DNA of 64,000 nucleotides from the NCBI RefSeq assembly GCF_900099765.1, contig NZ_FNDX01000006.1, forward strand, positions 124,001 through 188,000, given 5' to 3'. Shown here piece by piece: positions 44,068-52,828 of this stretch. A program made the translations under genes and the position numbers. The notes below the pieces were generated by a model. It was not told the DNA's origin. It was given only the letters and a program-made list of their open reading frames with translations, and ran no database searches. How positions within the stretch are numbered: position 1 is the first letter of the stretch; each line of letters begins with the position of its first letter. The DNA is from Paenibacillus typhae (lineage in GTDB: Bacteria; Bacillota; Bacilli; Paenibacillales; Paenibacillaceae).

Positions 44068-45156
44068 ATGAATACATTTATGAGTTCCCGCTTAGGGAAG
44101 CTGATTATTGCGGCGGCTATTATGTGCGCAGCCTTTTTTACCGGAAGCGGGTCAGCCCTTGTTCATGCGGATTCTCCGGTTACTTCAACCGCTATTTACA
44201 AAGCCTATCTGGATGTCAAAATTGTAGCTGAGGCCGAAAAAACCGGGCTAACCCGCACTGTAGCAGACTATCTGGCCCTGCCGGCCAACCCGGTGGATGT
44301 GAAAGCGGCCGCAATCAATGCCTTATATTCGGATTTGGCCTGGTCGGACAGGGAGCATGCTGAGGAATACGCGCAGCTGGTGTACGGTAAATCAACTGCA
44401 TCACTGGATATATCTGCTCTAAGTGCGCAAGAGATGTTTGTAATCGGCTACCTGAAGGTGCTGGATCACTACATGGAGCCGGATATTACCTGGATTACTG
44501 CAGCACAAAAGGCGCTGCCGGACAGCCAGACCGTTGCGCTGATTCAGGCGCTTGCCGCCGCACAGCAGAATATGGACTGCGGCTGGGTAATTACGGAACA
44601 AGTGCTTAATAATACGAAGCTAACCAAAGACATGCGACCGGCAGCAGTGGATATTATCACTGACTATATGGCGTTGTATAAGGGCAGTCCGTGCCAGTCT
44701 GACGGAGAGGGAACAACAAGGAGTGCCCTGACGGATGCGATCCTGGAGGATGGGGTCGTGCTGACGGTTGGAGACTCTGTTGTACTCGCGAGAAACCGGC
44801 TTACCCGGGTCGATGAGGACAATTACAAGGTTGAGCCCTATATCCGTAACGGACGGACGATGGTGCCGTTGAAGTTCATCTCTGCAAATTTTGGTGCCAA
44901 TATAGCGGTCGATCTCAAGAAGCTGGAAGCGACGGTGTTATACATGAATCAGAAGACCGTAATACCGGATGCGGAAATTTTAAATGGCCGGACCTTTGTG
45001 CCGCTCAGGGCGGTAGCAGACGCTTTGAAAAAGCATGTATATTACGATAAAGGCCTGATCATCATTACGGACAAAATGACAATTAATCCGCAGGATAAGC
45101 AGAGCACAGAGGCAGTGGAGCATATCAGACGTGTGCTGAAGCTGCTGCAGAAATAA
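44068..45156 (+). CDS. Secreted protein with copper amine oxidase N-terminal-like domain
   Basis: A 362-residue protein with a signal peptide (to about residue 34, VHA). A helical domain of unknown type (about 38-215) is followed by a copper amine oxidase N-terminal-like module in which NGRTMVPLKFISANFGA and NGRTFVPLRAVADALK are the twin repeats. The module is a common cell-surface domain in Paenibacillus and does not imply oxidase activity. The ATG at 44068 fits AGGGAGGT better than that at 44062. Confidence 0.9.
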   Translation: MNTFMSSRLGKLIIAAAIMCAAFFTGSGSALVHADSPVTSTAIYKAYLDVKIVAEAEKTGLTRTVADYLALPANPVDVKAAAINALYSDLAWSDREHAEEYAQLVYGKSTASLDISALSAQEMFVIGYLKVLDHYMEPDITWITAAQKALPDSQTVALIQALAAAQQNMDCGWVITEQVLNNTKLTKDMRPAAVDIITDYMALYKGSPCQSDGEGTTRSALTDAILEDGVVLTVGDSVVLARNRLTRVDEDNYKVEPYIRNGRTMVPLKFISANFGANIAVDLKKLEATVLYMNQKTVIPDAEILNGRTFVPLRAVADALKKHVYYDKGLIIITDKMTINPQDKQSTEAVEHIRRVLKLLQK

Positions 45157-45176
45157 AAGCAGAATAAGAACACCAA

Positions 45177-45205
45177 ACACCCGCATGCCTGTGGCATGCG
45201 GGTGT
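45177..45205. terminator. Terminator between convergent genes
   Basis: ACACCCGCATGCC pairs perfectly with GGCATGCGGGTGT around TGT. On the minus strand it is followed by TTTGGTGTTCTT, so it ends mainly the kdu operon. Confidence 0.8.
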
Positions 45206-45250
45206 AAGTGTATGTGAGAAAGCTCCTTCATCGGGAGGAATGAAGCGATA

Positions 45251-46006
45251 TTATCTGGCCAGCCATCCGCCGTCAACAGCCAGGATATGGCCGTTCAGGT
45301 AGTCGGAAGCAGCGGAAGCCAGGAATACTGCAGGACCTTTAACGTCTTCAGCAGTTCCCCAACGGCCTGCAGGGATACGCTCAAGGATGGAATCGGAACG
45401 GTTCTGGTCCGCACGGATTGGTGCTGTATTTTCAGTAGCCATGTATCCAGGAGCAATAGCGTTAACGTTCAGGCCGTATTGTGCCCATTCGTTAGCGAAA
45501 GCCTTGGTCAAGCCGGCAACAGCATGCTTACTTGCTGTGTAGCCTGGAACGTTGATACCGCCCTGGTAGGACAGCATGGAGCAGATGTTGATGATTTTGC
45601 CGGTTCCTCTTTCCAGGAAGTGACGGCCGGCGATCTGGGACAGCAGGAATACAGTGTTCTGGTTGAGATTGATTACATCGAACCAGTCTTTTTCGCTGTG
45701 GTCCTTGGCTGGAGTACGGCGGATCATACCTGCGCAGTTAACGAGAATGTCCACTTTGCCGGTCAGTTCCAGAGCCTGGTCAAATGCAGCCTGCAGCTTG
45801 GTGTGGTCGCTCAGGTCAGCTGAGATGCTAAGGGCTTTGACGCCAAAAGCTTCACAGCCCGCTACTGTTTCATTACTTTCATTGAGCGAGATGGATACAA
45901 CGTCTGCACCTGCTTCGGCAAAAGCAAGGGCGATCCCTTGGCCCAGACCTTGTGCTGCTCCGGTTACAATTGCTGTTTTGCCTGCAAGACTGAATAAAGA
46001 TGACAT
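45251..46006 (-). CDS. kduD: 2-dehydro-3-deoxy-D-gluconate 5-dehydrogenase
   Basis: A 251-residue SDR with TGAAQGLGQGIA (cofactor), NCAGM, ICSML and YTASKHA. Together with the preceding KduI it converts the unsaturated uronate product of pectin lyases into 2-dehydro-3-deoxygluconate. The ATG at 46006 follows AAAGGAGCG by 9 nt, while an in-frame ATG at 46072 adds a non-conserved extension. It is the last gene of the kduI-deoR-kduD operon. Confidence 0.93.
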   Translation of the reverse strand: MSSLFSLAGKTAIVTGAAQGLGQGIALAFAEAGADVVSISLNESNETVAGCEAFGVKALSISADLSDHTKLQAAFDQALELTGKVDILVNCAGMIRRTPAKDHSEKDWFDVINLNQNTVFLLSQIAGRHFLERGTGKIINICSMLSYQGGINVPGYTASKHAVAGLTKAFANEWAQYGLNVNAIAPGYMATENTAPIRADQNRSDSILERIPAGRWGTAEDVKGPAVFLASAASDYLNGHILAVDGGWLAR

Positions 46007-46058
46007 AATATAATTCGCTCCTTTAAATGGGTAATATGAATGTTTTGTGTTTGGCAGC

Positions 46059-46814
46059 TTAGCCGACTTCAATGCTGACGCCTGCCTTACGGAATTGCTC
46101 CGCCGTTTCAGGGGACAGGCCGCTGTCTGTCAGCAGCACATCGACTTCCTGCAATGAAGCGAAGGTACGCAGCGCAGTCTGTCCGAACTTGTGATGGTCA
46201 CAGGCAGCAAAAACTTTGCGTGCTGTGGAGACAAGCGCCTGCTTGAAATCAATTAAATCACCGGTGTAGATAGACAGTCCGTGCTCGATATGCACGGCTG
46301 TAGCCGACAGGAATGCTTTTTGTATATTTAGCTTTTGCACGTAGGCGACGGCTTCAGGACCGGCCAGCATATTGCGGACCCGGTACCCTCCGGGAACGAC
46401 CAGACGGATGTTGTCTTTTGGAACCAGCTCGCTGATGATGTACACATCATTGGTAACCACTGTAAGAGACATGTTGTCCAGCCGCCGGGCAATTTCCAGC
46501 GTCGTGCTTCCGCCGTCCAGTGCAATGATGTCATCCTGTCTGATGTGGGAAATGGCACGCAGCGCAATCTCCGTTTTCTCGTCTGAATATTTATCCAGCG
46601 GGTTCTTTACAGGGAGGATGCCGAACTGATCGCTTTGGGCAAGTACGGCTCCGCCGTGCACCCGCACAATCAATCCCTGCTCCTCAAGCTTGCTAAGGTC
46701 CTCGCGGATTGTTTTTCCGCTGACCTGCAGCTTGTCGCTGAGCTCATTTACCGTTACATCCTTCTGGTTCAGCATAACTTCCATAATCATCTCGTGTCGC
46801 CGTATCGGGTTCAT
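46059..46814 (-). CDS. DeoR-family repressor of the kdu operon
   Basis: A 251-residue protein. The N-terminal helix-turn-helix (VNELSDKLQVSGKTIREDLSKLEEQGLI, about 19-46) is followed by the DeoR sugar-phosphate sensor domain with DDIIALDGGSTTLEIARRL. It lies between kduI and kduD. AT-rich direct repeats 10-11 bp apart in the kduI upstream region are its likely operators. The effector is probably a uronate catabolite. Confidence 0.94.
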   Translation of the reverse strand: MNPIRRHEMIMEVMLNQKDVTVNELSDKLQVSGKTIREDLSKLEEQGLIVRVHGGAVLAQSDQFGILPVKNPLDKYSDEKTEIALRAISHIRQDDIIALDGGSTTLEIARRLDNMSLTVVTNDVYIISELVPKDNIRLVVPGGYRVRNMLAGPEAVAYVQKLNIQKAFLSATAVHIEHGLSIYTGDLIDFKQALVSTARKVFAACDHHKFGQTALRTFASLQEVDVLLTDSGLSPETAEQFRKAGVSIEVG

Positions 46815-46848
46815 CCGCCTGCCTCGTCTTTCCGTAGTTGGTTTTCTT

Positions 46849-47682
46849 CTATTTTAATTCTTTCATGCCTACGGGGTCCATATCATCGTAACGTTTATTG
46901 TCACCGGCCATACTCCAGATGAAGGTATAGTTGTGTGTACCTACGCCGCTGTGAATCGACCAGCTTGGGGAAATGACAGCCTGCTCATTGTGCATTACAA
47001 TATGGCGGGTTTCAGTCGGCTCGCCCATCAGGTGGAACACAATGGAATCATCCGGAAGATCGAAGTAGAAGTAGGCTTCCATCCGGCGCGGATGAGTGTG
47101 GGACGGCATTGTATTCCACATGCTGCCCGGCTTCAGCTGAGTCATACCCATTACAAGCTGAGCGCTCTGTACGCCGTTCGTATGGATGAAACGGTGAATG
47201 GTCCGTTCGTTGGAATTCTCCAGACCGCCGAGTGCGCCGGATTCGGATTCTTCCAGAGTAGTCTTGGTAGTAGGGTAGGACTGGTGTGCCGGAGCAGAGT
47301 TCAGATAGAACTTGGCAGGCTTGGCACTGTCTGCGCTTTTGAACACAACATCCTTAGCGCCTTGTCCGACATAGAGACATTCTTTGAAATCAATTTCGTA
47401 TTCAGTGCCGTCTACAATGATAGAGCCCTTACCCCCGACATTGATAACACCCAGCTCGCGGCGCTCCAGGAAGTAGGTTACCCCAAGCTCCTTCAGGTCC
47501 GTTGTCAGTACAACATCTTCGTTTACCGGATTAGCTCCGCCCACGATCATGCGGTCTTCATGGGTCAGGACCAGCTTCAGCTCATCTGGAGCAAAAATAA
47601 CCGGGATATGGAACTCCTTGCGCAGGCGCTCTGTGTCAAACTGCTTCACTTCATTCGGATGCGATGCAAAACGTCTTTCCAT
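46849..47682 (-). CDS. kduI: 5-dehydro-4-deoxy-D-glucuronate isomerase
   Basis: A 277-residue cupin of the KduI family, matching its usual 278 residues. GMTQLKPGSMWNTMPSHTHP with RRMEAYFYFDL supplies the zinc-binding histidines and glutamate. It isomerises the opened 4-deoxy uronate to 2,5-diketo-3-deoxygluconate, the substrate of KduD. The ATG at 47682, after AAGGGGATT, removes a non-conserved N-terminal extension of a longer frame. It opens the operon. Confidence 0.95.
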   Translation of the reverse strand: MERRFASHPNEVKQFDTERLRKEFHIPVIFAPDELKLVLTHEDRMIVGGANPVNEDVVLTTDLKELGVTYFLERRELGVINVGGKGSIIVDGTEYEIDFKECLYVGQGAKDVVFKSADSAKPAKFYLNSAPAHQSYPTTKTTLEESESGALGGLENSNERTIHRFIHTNGVQSAQLVMGMTQLKPGSMWNTMPSHTHPRRMEAYFYFDLPDDSIVFHLMGEPTETRHIVMHNEQAVISPSWSIHSGVGTHNYTFIWSMAGDNKRYDDMDPVGMKELK

Positions 47683-47778
47683 TACGTATTCAATCCCCTT
47701 CGCTGACGTATTTTCGTTCGTATAGGTACAATTTAATCCATTTACGTTCATTTGGCAAGAGATAATCTTTTTTAGTCT

Positions 47779-47807
47779 GTTTATTTTAGTTTATTTGTTG
47801 TTTTTTG
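47779..47807. promoter_or_regulatory. DeoR-type operator in the kduI / 557-aa gene intergenic region
   Basis: GTTTATTT (47779-47786) and GTTTATTT (47789-47796) are repeated 10 bp apart, followed by GTTTTTTG (47800-47807). Tandem T-rich or A-rich repeats of one helical turn are the usual DeoR binding pattern. Confidence 0.55.
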
Positions 47808-47823
47808 TGATTGCCATATGAAC

Positions 47824-47837
47824 GGAAAGCGTGCACA
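47824..47837 (+). promoter_or_regulatory. Catabolite-responsive (cre) site candidate
   Basis: GGAAAGCGTGCACA matches the CcpA consensus TGWAANCGNTNWCA at 12 of 14 positions. It lies 36 bp before the 557-aa gene and would connect this divergent region to carbon catabolite control. Confidence 0.5.
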
Positions 47838-47872
47838 ATAGGATGGAAATAATACCCTGGGAGGGGAAAAGG

Positions 47873-49546
47873 ATGACGGCTAAGCTACACTATAAACTAG
47901 ATAATCCCTATGCACAGAGACAACGGGAGATCATTCAAAAGGTGGCACTCGAGGCACAGGCGCTGCCGCTGCTGGATAGTGGCCTCTGGTTTCACGATGA
48001 CGTCCGCAATAACTTCTATTATGCTTCCTATCTGTTTGCGGCTGCTGTAGACGATTCAATGCTTCCGGAAGCAGAACGTGAGCAGGCCCGGCAGAAAGCA
48101 GAGGCGGTGCTGCTGGAAACCGTGCTGCTGCAGAACCGGCAACCGGGAACCCGCCTGTACGGCCATTGGCCGCTTGGCCTGAATCCGCTGCCGCGCGAAG
48201 CTGCACCGCATGAGCTGCCGGCAGAAATTATGGGCAGCCTGCTGGTCTGGTTCTGCCGGCATTACAACGGCCTGCTGAGCGCTGGGCTCAGAGTAGCTTT
48301 GCATACAGCAACCGGGCATATTTACCGCAGCGGCTTTTTCCGTAAAGAGGTGGTGCATTACGGGCACCATGAAGCCAAGTATACAGCCGCCAAGCTGATT
48401 TTCGGCCAGCTGTTCGGAGACGAGGAGCTGCGTGCAGACGGCGTGGCCAGTCTGGAACAGACACTCAGCCATATCCGGGCAAAAGGGATGCCGGAGTATG
48501 GCAGTCTGCCGTGGTTCTGGCACTGGGTGCAGGCGTTCACCTGTGCCTGGGAGCTTGAGGCGGACAGCGGAGTCCGGGCATTGCTTGGAGAGATGCTGGA
48601 CTACCTCTGGCAGGTGCGCAGTGACTTCTATCTGCGCGGTGCCTGGGCCGGCGCACATTCCCGCGGCTGGCCGCATGATGTGCCGGCTGACCGGAACGTG
48701 CTGCATGATTATGTGCAGTTCGGCGATTTCCCGCTAACCGGGAGTATGCCGCGCACGGAATATGCAGGGTTTCTGTTCTACGAGGCTCCGGCACAAGCCC
48801 GGGAAACAGCGTTAAACCGCCGGGAGCCTGTAGAGGTGAAGAAGCTAACGCAAAAAGTAAATCCCGGCGAATCTAAGGAGCAGCCGTTGCTCCATTCATA
48901 CGCTTATTTTACAGACGCGTATGCGGCAGGCGGCCTGTGGGAACGGGTAGAGGAATTTGATAATGAGCAGCTCCGCTGGGCTTATTCACTGCCGGTCAGC
49001 GGGGAAGGGGAAGTCAACCGGCTGTATTTCTTCCATCCGGGCGAAGGCTACCGTGCAGGCGATCCCCGCCATCAGAGCCCGTATATGGAAGTGATGTTCC
49101 ATAAGGGGACAGTGCTGTCAGTGTTCCCTGTGCCAGAAGGGACGGAGAACACGGTTGTAGGTGTGCTGCCGAAGGGAGATTGGCTGGAGCAGGAACAGGC
49201 GCTTTACGGCCTGGTCCGGGGCGTTTATTTTGCTGTCTGGCTGTCCAGGGCGTATCAGCTGACCAGCCGGGAGGATTACTTGGAAGTAACGGCGGCAGGA
49301 ATGCCGGGCGGTGTAGCGGTTGAAGCTATATCAGCAGCCGAGGCAGCGGAAAAAGGCATCGGCAGCCTGGCGGAGTTTGCCGCTGCTCTGTCAGCCCGTA
49401 AGCCGGTGTTCACGGCTGGAGCTGTACTCTCGGCAGAATACACTACCCTCGGCGGTGATCTGCTGCGGCTTGAGGCCGGCATAGACAAAAGGCCGGCAGC
49501 TTCAATTAACAGCAAACCAGTTAGATGGGAAGATTATAAGGTATAG
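47873..49546 (+). CDS. Uncharacterised 557-residue protein, divergent from kduI
   Basis: The protein has no signal peptide and no membrane segment, so it is probably cytoplasmic. The first 300 residues are rich in aromatic residues and helices (FCRHYNGLLSAGLRVALHTAT, VVHYGHHEAKYTAAKLIFGQ, WHWVQAFTCAWELEADSG), suggesting an (alpha/alpha)n toroid as in many lyases and hydrolases of uronic-acid sugars. The C-terminal part is more beta-like (YFFHPGEGYRAGDP...QSPYMEVMFHKG). I do not recognise its family. The ATG at 47873 follows GGGAGGGG. Sharing a control region with kduI suggests a role in uronate-oligosaccharide breakdown; that is inference only. Confidence 0.85.
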   Translation: MTAKLHYKLDNPYAQRQREIIQKVALEAQALPLLDSGLWFHDDVRNNFYYASYLFAAAVDDSMLPEAEREQARQKAEAVLLETVLLQNRQPGTRLYGHWPLGLNPLPREAAPHELPAEIMGSLLVWFCRHYNGLLSAGLRVALHTATGHIYRSGFFRKEVVHYGHHEAKYTAAKLIFGQLFGDEELRADGVASLEQTLSHIRAKGMPEYGSLPWFWHWVQAFTCAWELEADSGVRALLGEMLDYLWQVRSDFYLRGAWAGAHSRGWPHDVPADRNVLHDYVQFGDFPLTGSMPRTEYAGFLFYEAPAQARETALNRREPVEVKKLTQKVNPGESKEQPLLHSYAYFTDAYAAGGLWERVEEFDNEQLRWAYSLPVSGEGEVNRLYFFHPGEGYRAGDPRHQSPYMEVMFHKGTVLSVFPVPEGTENTVVGVLPKGDWLEQEQALYGLVRGVYFAVWLSRAYQLTSREDYLEVTAAGMPGGVAVEAISAAEAAEKGIGSLAEFAAALSARKPVFTAGAVLSAEYTTLGGDLLRLEAGIDKRPAASINSKPVRWEDYKV

Positions 49547-49889
49547 TTATTGCTGCTGTTTATTATTTGATAACGCGCCCTGCAAGTGATATCCTTTTTG
49601 GGAGAATAACTCACAATACGCTGTTTGGTTCCTATGATGCGATACATTAGTTGGATTTTCGCCACCTAATTTCAATGTTTCTTACTATTAATCGGCACTA
49701 GTTGGAAAAACGCCACTTATTTCGGGCTGTAAGCCCTGCTGGGTGCAAAATATGTAGAATTAAGATGCGTTTTTCCACTTGTTTCTTGCTTTTCGATAGT
49801 TTGCTAAGAATTAGGTGGCGAATTTACACTTATTTTGATCATCAATCGCCTTAAATGGAGCAATCCCACTCAGATTCGGAGGAATCCAG
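49547..49889. other. Gene-free spacer with short dispersed repeats
   Basis: About 340 bp without a gene. Nearly all of it is built of related short units described in the repeat entry, and one internal hairpin (GGGCT-GTA-AGCCC near 49724). No promoter or terminator was clear. Confidence 0.6.
49648..49839. repeat. Cluster of four diverged GTGGCG/CGCCAC repeat units
   Basis: Units read TAGTTGGATTTTCGCCACCT (49648), TAGTTGGAAAAACGCCACTT (49699), GCGTTTTTCCACTTGTTTC (about 49767) and, in the opposite sense, TTAGGTGGCGAATTTACACT (49811). All share a TTGGA-N4-CGCCAC(T)-type core and an ATTT tail, and look like a non-coding repeat family in this lineage. Confidence 0.6.
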
Positions 49890-50372
49890 ATGACTGCCAG
49901 ACTTCAGAAAGTGCCGGACGGCTTTACAGCAACGTTTGACCGCCATTACAAGCATACAGTAGATGAAGTCTGGGCTTATCTGACGGACAATGAGCTGCTT
50001 TCCAAATGGTTTCCTGAGCTTAGGGCCGGTGAGCTGGGCACGGGCGGAAGCATGACGTTTGATATGGGGGACGGGACGTATGAGGTGATGGGCATCTCGG
50101 ATTACGAGCCTGCCGCTGTGCTGGAGTACGCCTGGGGTGAGGATAAGATCAGGTTTGAGCTTGTAGCAGAGCCGGGCGGAAGCAGTCTTCGGCTAATCGA
50201 GACGATAAGTACAATTACGGACCACACTCCCAGGGACCTGGCCGGCTGGCATGTCTGTCTGGATGTTATAGAAGCGCTGCTGGAGGGAAAAGGTTTCGTT
50301 AACCGCAAGCATGCGTGGGAAGAACAGTATAAAGTGTATTCCGGACTGGTTGAGCGGATGCGCAATAGCTGA
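49890..50372 (+). CDS. SRPBCC (AHSA1/START-like) domain protein
   Basis: A 160-residue protein with the AHSA1 pattern FDRHYKHTVDEVWAYLTDNELLSKWFPE and LEYAWGEDKIRFEL. The fold is a helix-grip hydrophobic pocket; roles range from stress response to ligand binding. CGGAGGAATCC precedes the ATG. It stands alone and ends at a terminator. Confidence 0.9.
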   Translation: MTARLQKVPDGFTATFDRHYKHTVDEVWAYLTDNELLSKWFPELRAGELGTGGSMTFDMGDGTYEVMGISDYEPAAVLEYAWGEDKIRFELVAEPGGSSLRLIETISTITDHTPRDLAGWHVCLDVIEALLEGKGFVNRKHAWEEQYKVYSGLVERMRNS

Positions 50373-50387
50373 ATAGAGGATCATATG

Positions 50388-50412
50388 AAGCTGCCCTGCC
50401 GGGCAGCTTTTT
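50388..50412 (+). terminator. Rho-independent terminator
   Basis: AAGCTGCCC and GGGCAGCTT form a 9-bp stem with a TGCC loop and a TTT tail. Confidence 0.85.
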
Positions 50413-50718
50413 GCATGATCAGATGCCTATCGTACCCTCTACAAGTGAGACACGAAAGAAAAATCGAATTCATTCACATATATGTAATAAATTTACTCAA
50501 AAGCATCTGTACAATCCTAAAAAAGGATTTATAGTGGAAGTTAGGTTGACTCCTGCGGAAATGTGTTTTTCGCAGCAATCTGCAGTTTCCAAGTTATTGG
50601 AGGGATGTCATGAACGATGAATAACTGTTATCGGTAATAACAGCAAGAATGACATGGAATGCTACAGCTGCAGCTGCTACTGAAAAAATAAAAAATTAAT
50701 CCGGAGGTAAATGTTAAC
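50413..50718. other. Spacer and probable leader of the pectate lyase gene
   Basis: Two hairpins lie here: CTGCGGAAA-5nt-TTTTCGCAG (50553-50575) and CTGTTAT-5nt-ATAACAG (50625-50643). No -10/-35 pair stands out. A short frame in the first half has no ribosome binding site. A tiny ATG-led frame of four codons (50610) after TTGGAGGG may be incidental. Confidence 0.4.
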
Positions 50719-52659
50719 GTGAAAATAAAAAAGAGATATTCTTTCACTGCATGTATTGCGCTTTCTGCTGTAATCGCTTTTGGCGGCTTGCAATGGGGGA
50801 TACCGTCAGTACATGCGGCCAACGTCTTCAGTGATGATTTTGAGTCCGGCAGCGCCGGTAATTGGACCAGCACGACAGGTACCTGGTCAGTAGTAAAGGA
50901 CGGCAGCTCTTATGTATATTATCAATCCGGCAGTTCAGAAGGCCGTACCTCGGCAGGCAGCGGCTCCTGGACCGACTACAGCGTCAAGGCTGATGTCAAA
51001 ATCGATAATTTTAACGGCACAAACCGTACGTATGTGTGCGGACGTTACAAGGACGGGAACAATTACTACGCCGCTTCCATCTCCAATTCGAACGGGGGAA
51101 CACTGGAAATCCGCAAAAAGTTCGGCGGCGAAAGCACTACACTTGCTACGAAGACCGGCTTCTCCATCACGACAGGAACAGTGTACAACATCCGGCTGGA
51201 ACTAGCCGGGGATTCGATCAGCATGTATGTAAATAATGTGCTGCAACTAAATGCACACGATAACATTTTAAGCTCCGGCGGGGTTGGATTGATTGCCTAC
51301 AAGACGGCTGCCAAATTTGATAATGTAATTGTAAGCGATACCACAGCTGCTCCTACATCCACGCCAACCGCTACAACGGCACCCACCAGCAGTCCGACAG
51401 CAGCGCCTACACCGACTGCAACTCCTTCAGCAACAGCGACAACAGCGCCCACTCCTGCGCCTACAGCTGTCCCGACTGCAACTCCGGTTTCCGGCGCGCT
51501 TTATGTCGCTGCTAACGGTGCTGCGGGCAATGCCGGTACGATTGGAAGCCCGACTACGCTGCAATCTGCATTAACCCGGATTGCTGCGGGCGGAACGATA
51601 TACCTGCGCGGCGGCACCTATTCCTTCTCTTCACCAGTGACGATCGAGCGGGATAACAGCGGCACCGCCAGTGCGCGCAAGACCATCGTCGCCTATGGAA
51701 GTGAAAAGCCGGTTTTTGATTTCTCCGCCCAAGCATTTGCATCCTCGGAACGCGGATTACAGATCTTTGGTCATTACTGGCATGTAAAAGGACTTGAAGT
51801 CAAGGGAGCCGGAGACAACGGCATCTTTATTGGCGGTAACTACAACATTATCGAGAATATAGAGGCGCATCATAACCGGGATTCCGGACTGCAAATCAGC
51901 CGTTATGCCTCGTCTGCCGCCAGCATGAGCGAATGGCCAAGCTACAATCAGATTATCGGCGTATACTCCCATGACAATTTTGACCCGGATAACGGGGAGG
52001 ATGCGGATGGCTTTGCCGCCAAGCTGACGATTGGACCCGGAAATGTATTCGATAAATGCGTTGCAGCCTGGAATACCGATGACGGATGGGATTTGTACAC
52101 CAAGACGGATACCGGCCCCATCGGCGTAGTAACCATTAAGAATAGCATTGCCTACAAGAACGGCCAAACCTCCGACGGCAATTCAACTTCAAACAGTGAC
52201 GGCAACGGCTTCAAATTGGGCGGGGAATCCATCTCTGTGAACCATATTGTGACGAACAGCGTGGCCTTCCAGAACAAAAAGCACGGCTTCACCTATAACA
52301 GCAACCCCGGCTCCATCAAAATGACCAACAATACGTCATGGAGCAACGGCGGAAGCAACTTTGCTTTTGATGCAGGTACCCATGTCTTCACGAATAACCT
52401 GAGCTTTGCCGGATCATCAAGCGACAAGACAAGCGGAACGGATGTTTCCAGCACTAACGTATGGTGGAAGAATAACGCGAGCACCAACGCCAAGGGGCTT
52501 GTGGCGAGCAGTGCGGATTTCGTCAGCCTGACTCCTTCGGTTATCCGGAATGCTGACGGCTCTCTCAGCCTCGGCAATTTCCTGAAGCTGGCCTCAGGCA
52601 GCGATTTGATCGGCTCCGGTACGCCAGCCGGCACTAATATCGGCGCCACCATTCAATAG
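50719..52659 (+). CDS. Secreted PL9 pectate lyase with N-terminal carbohydrate-binding-like domain
   Basis: A 646-residue protein. The signal peptide ends near HAA (about 34). A concanavalin/LamG-like domain (about 36-210) and a Pro/Thr/Ala linker (about 211-258) precede a parallel beta-helix. DADGFAAKLTIGPGNVF (Asp430) and NTDDGWDLY (Asp454, Asp455, Asp458) match PL9 enzymes such as Pel9A, with identical spacing of the calcium-binding aspartates; Lys499 may be the catalytic base. It cleaves polygalacturonate by beta-elimination outside the cell. GTG start with GGAGGTAA upstream. The products feed the KduI/KduD pathway encoded 3 kb away. Confidence 0.93.
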   Translation: MKIKKRYSFTACIALSAVIAFGGLQWGIPSVHAANVFSDDFESGSAGNWTSTTGTWSVVKDGSSYVYYQSGSSEGRTSAGSGSWTDYSVKADVKIDNFNGTNRTYVCGRYKDGNNYYAASISNSNGGTLEIRKKFGGESTTLATKTGFSITTGTVYNIRLELAGDSISMYVNNVLQLNAHDNILSSGGVGLIAYKTAAKFDNVIVSDTTAAPTSTPTATTAPTSSPTAAPTPTATPSATATTAPTPAPTAVPTATPVSGALYVAANGAAGNAGTIGSPTTLQSALTRIAAGGTIYLRGGTYSFSSPVTIERDNSGTASARKTIVAYGSEKPVFDFSAQAFASSERGLQIFGHYWHVKGLEVKGAGDNGIFIGGNYNIIENIEAHHNRDSGLQISRYASSAASMSEWPSYNQIIGVYSHDNFDPDNGEDADGFAAKLTIGPGNVFDKCVAAWNTDDGWDLYTKTDTGPIGVVTIKNSIAYKNGQTSDGNSTSNSDGNGFKLGGESISVNHIVTNSVAFQNKKHGFTYNSNPGSIKMTNNTSWSNGGSNFAFDAGTHVFTNNLSFAGSSSDKTSGTDVSSTNVWWKNNASTNAKGLVASSADFVSLTPSVIRNADGSLSLGNFLKLASGSDLIGSGTPAGTNIGATIQ

Positions 52660-52683
52660 TTTATGCAATAACACTGTATTAGG

Positions 52684-52714
52684 AGGAACCGGGCTGCTGT
52701 CCGGTTCCTTTTTG
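52684..52714 (+). terminator. Rho-independent terminator of the pectate lyase gene
   Basis: AGGAACCGG and CCGGTTCCT form a perfect stem with an 8-nt loop and TTTT tail. Confidence 0.88.
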
Positions 52715-52828
52715 CTGCACTGCGGGTTGCTGCCCGGGGAGTACATGTTATAATATTTAGGAGCATTCATTATAGCTGCTGAACAGTTGCTAAAAGGAAT
52801 CCCAGGAATGGCTTAATGGAGGTAAAGC

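Noticed and set aside
45287..45823. A 178-codon plus-strand frame opposite kduD
   Set aside because: Antisense to a complete SDR with cofactor and catalytic motifs.
46933..47706. A 257-codon plus-strand frame inside kduI
   Set aside because: It lies wholly opposite kduI, whose zinc-binding residues are intact.
49648..49839. CRISPR array
   Set aside because: Units are diverged, differ in orientation and spacing, and have no regular unique spacers or cas genes nearby.
50411..50620. A 69-codon frame before the pectate lyase
   Set aside because: Begins inside a terminator and lacks a ribosome binding site; composition is unlike coding sequence.
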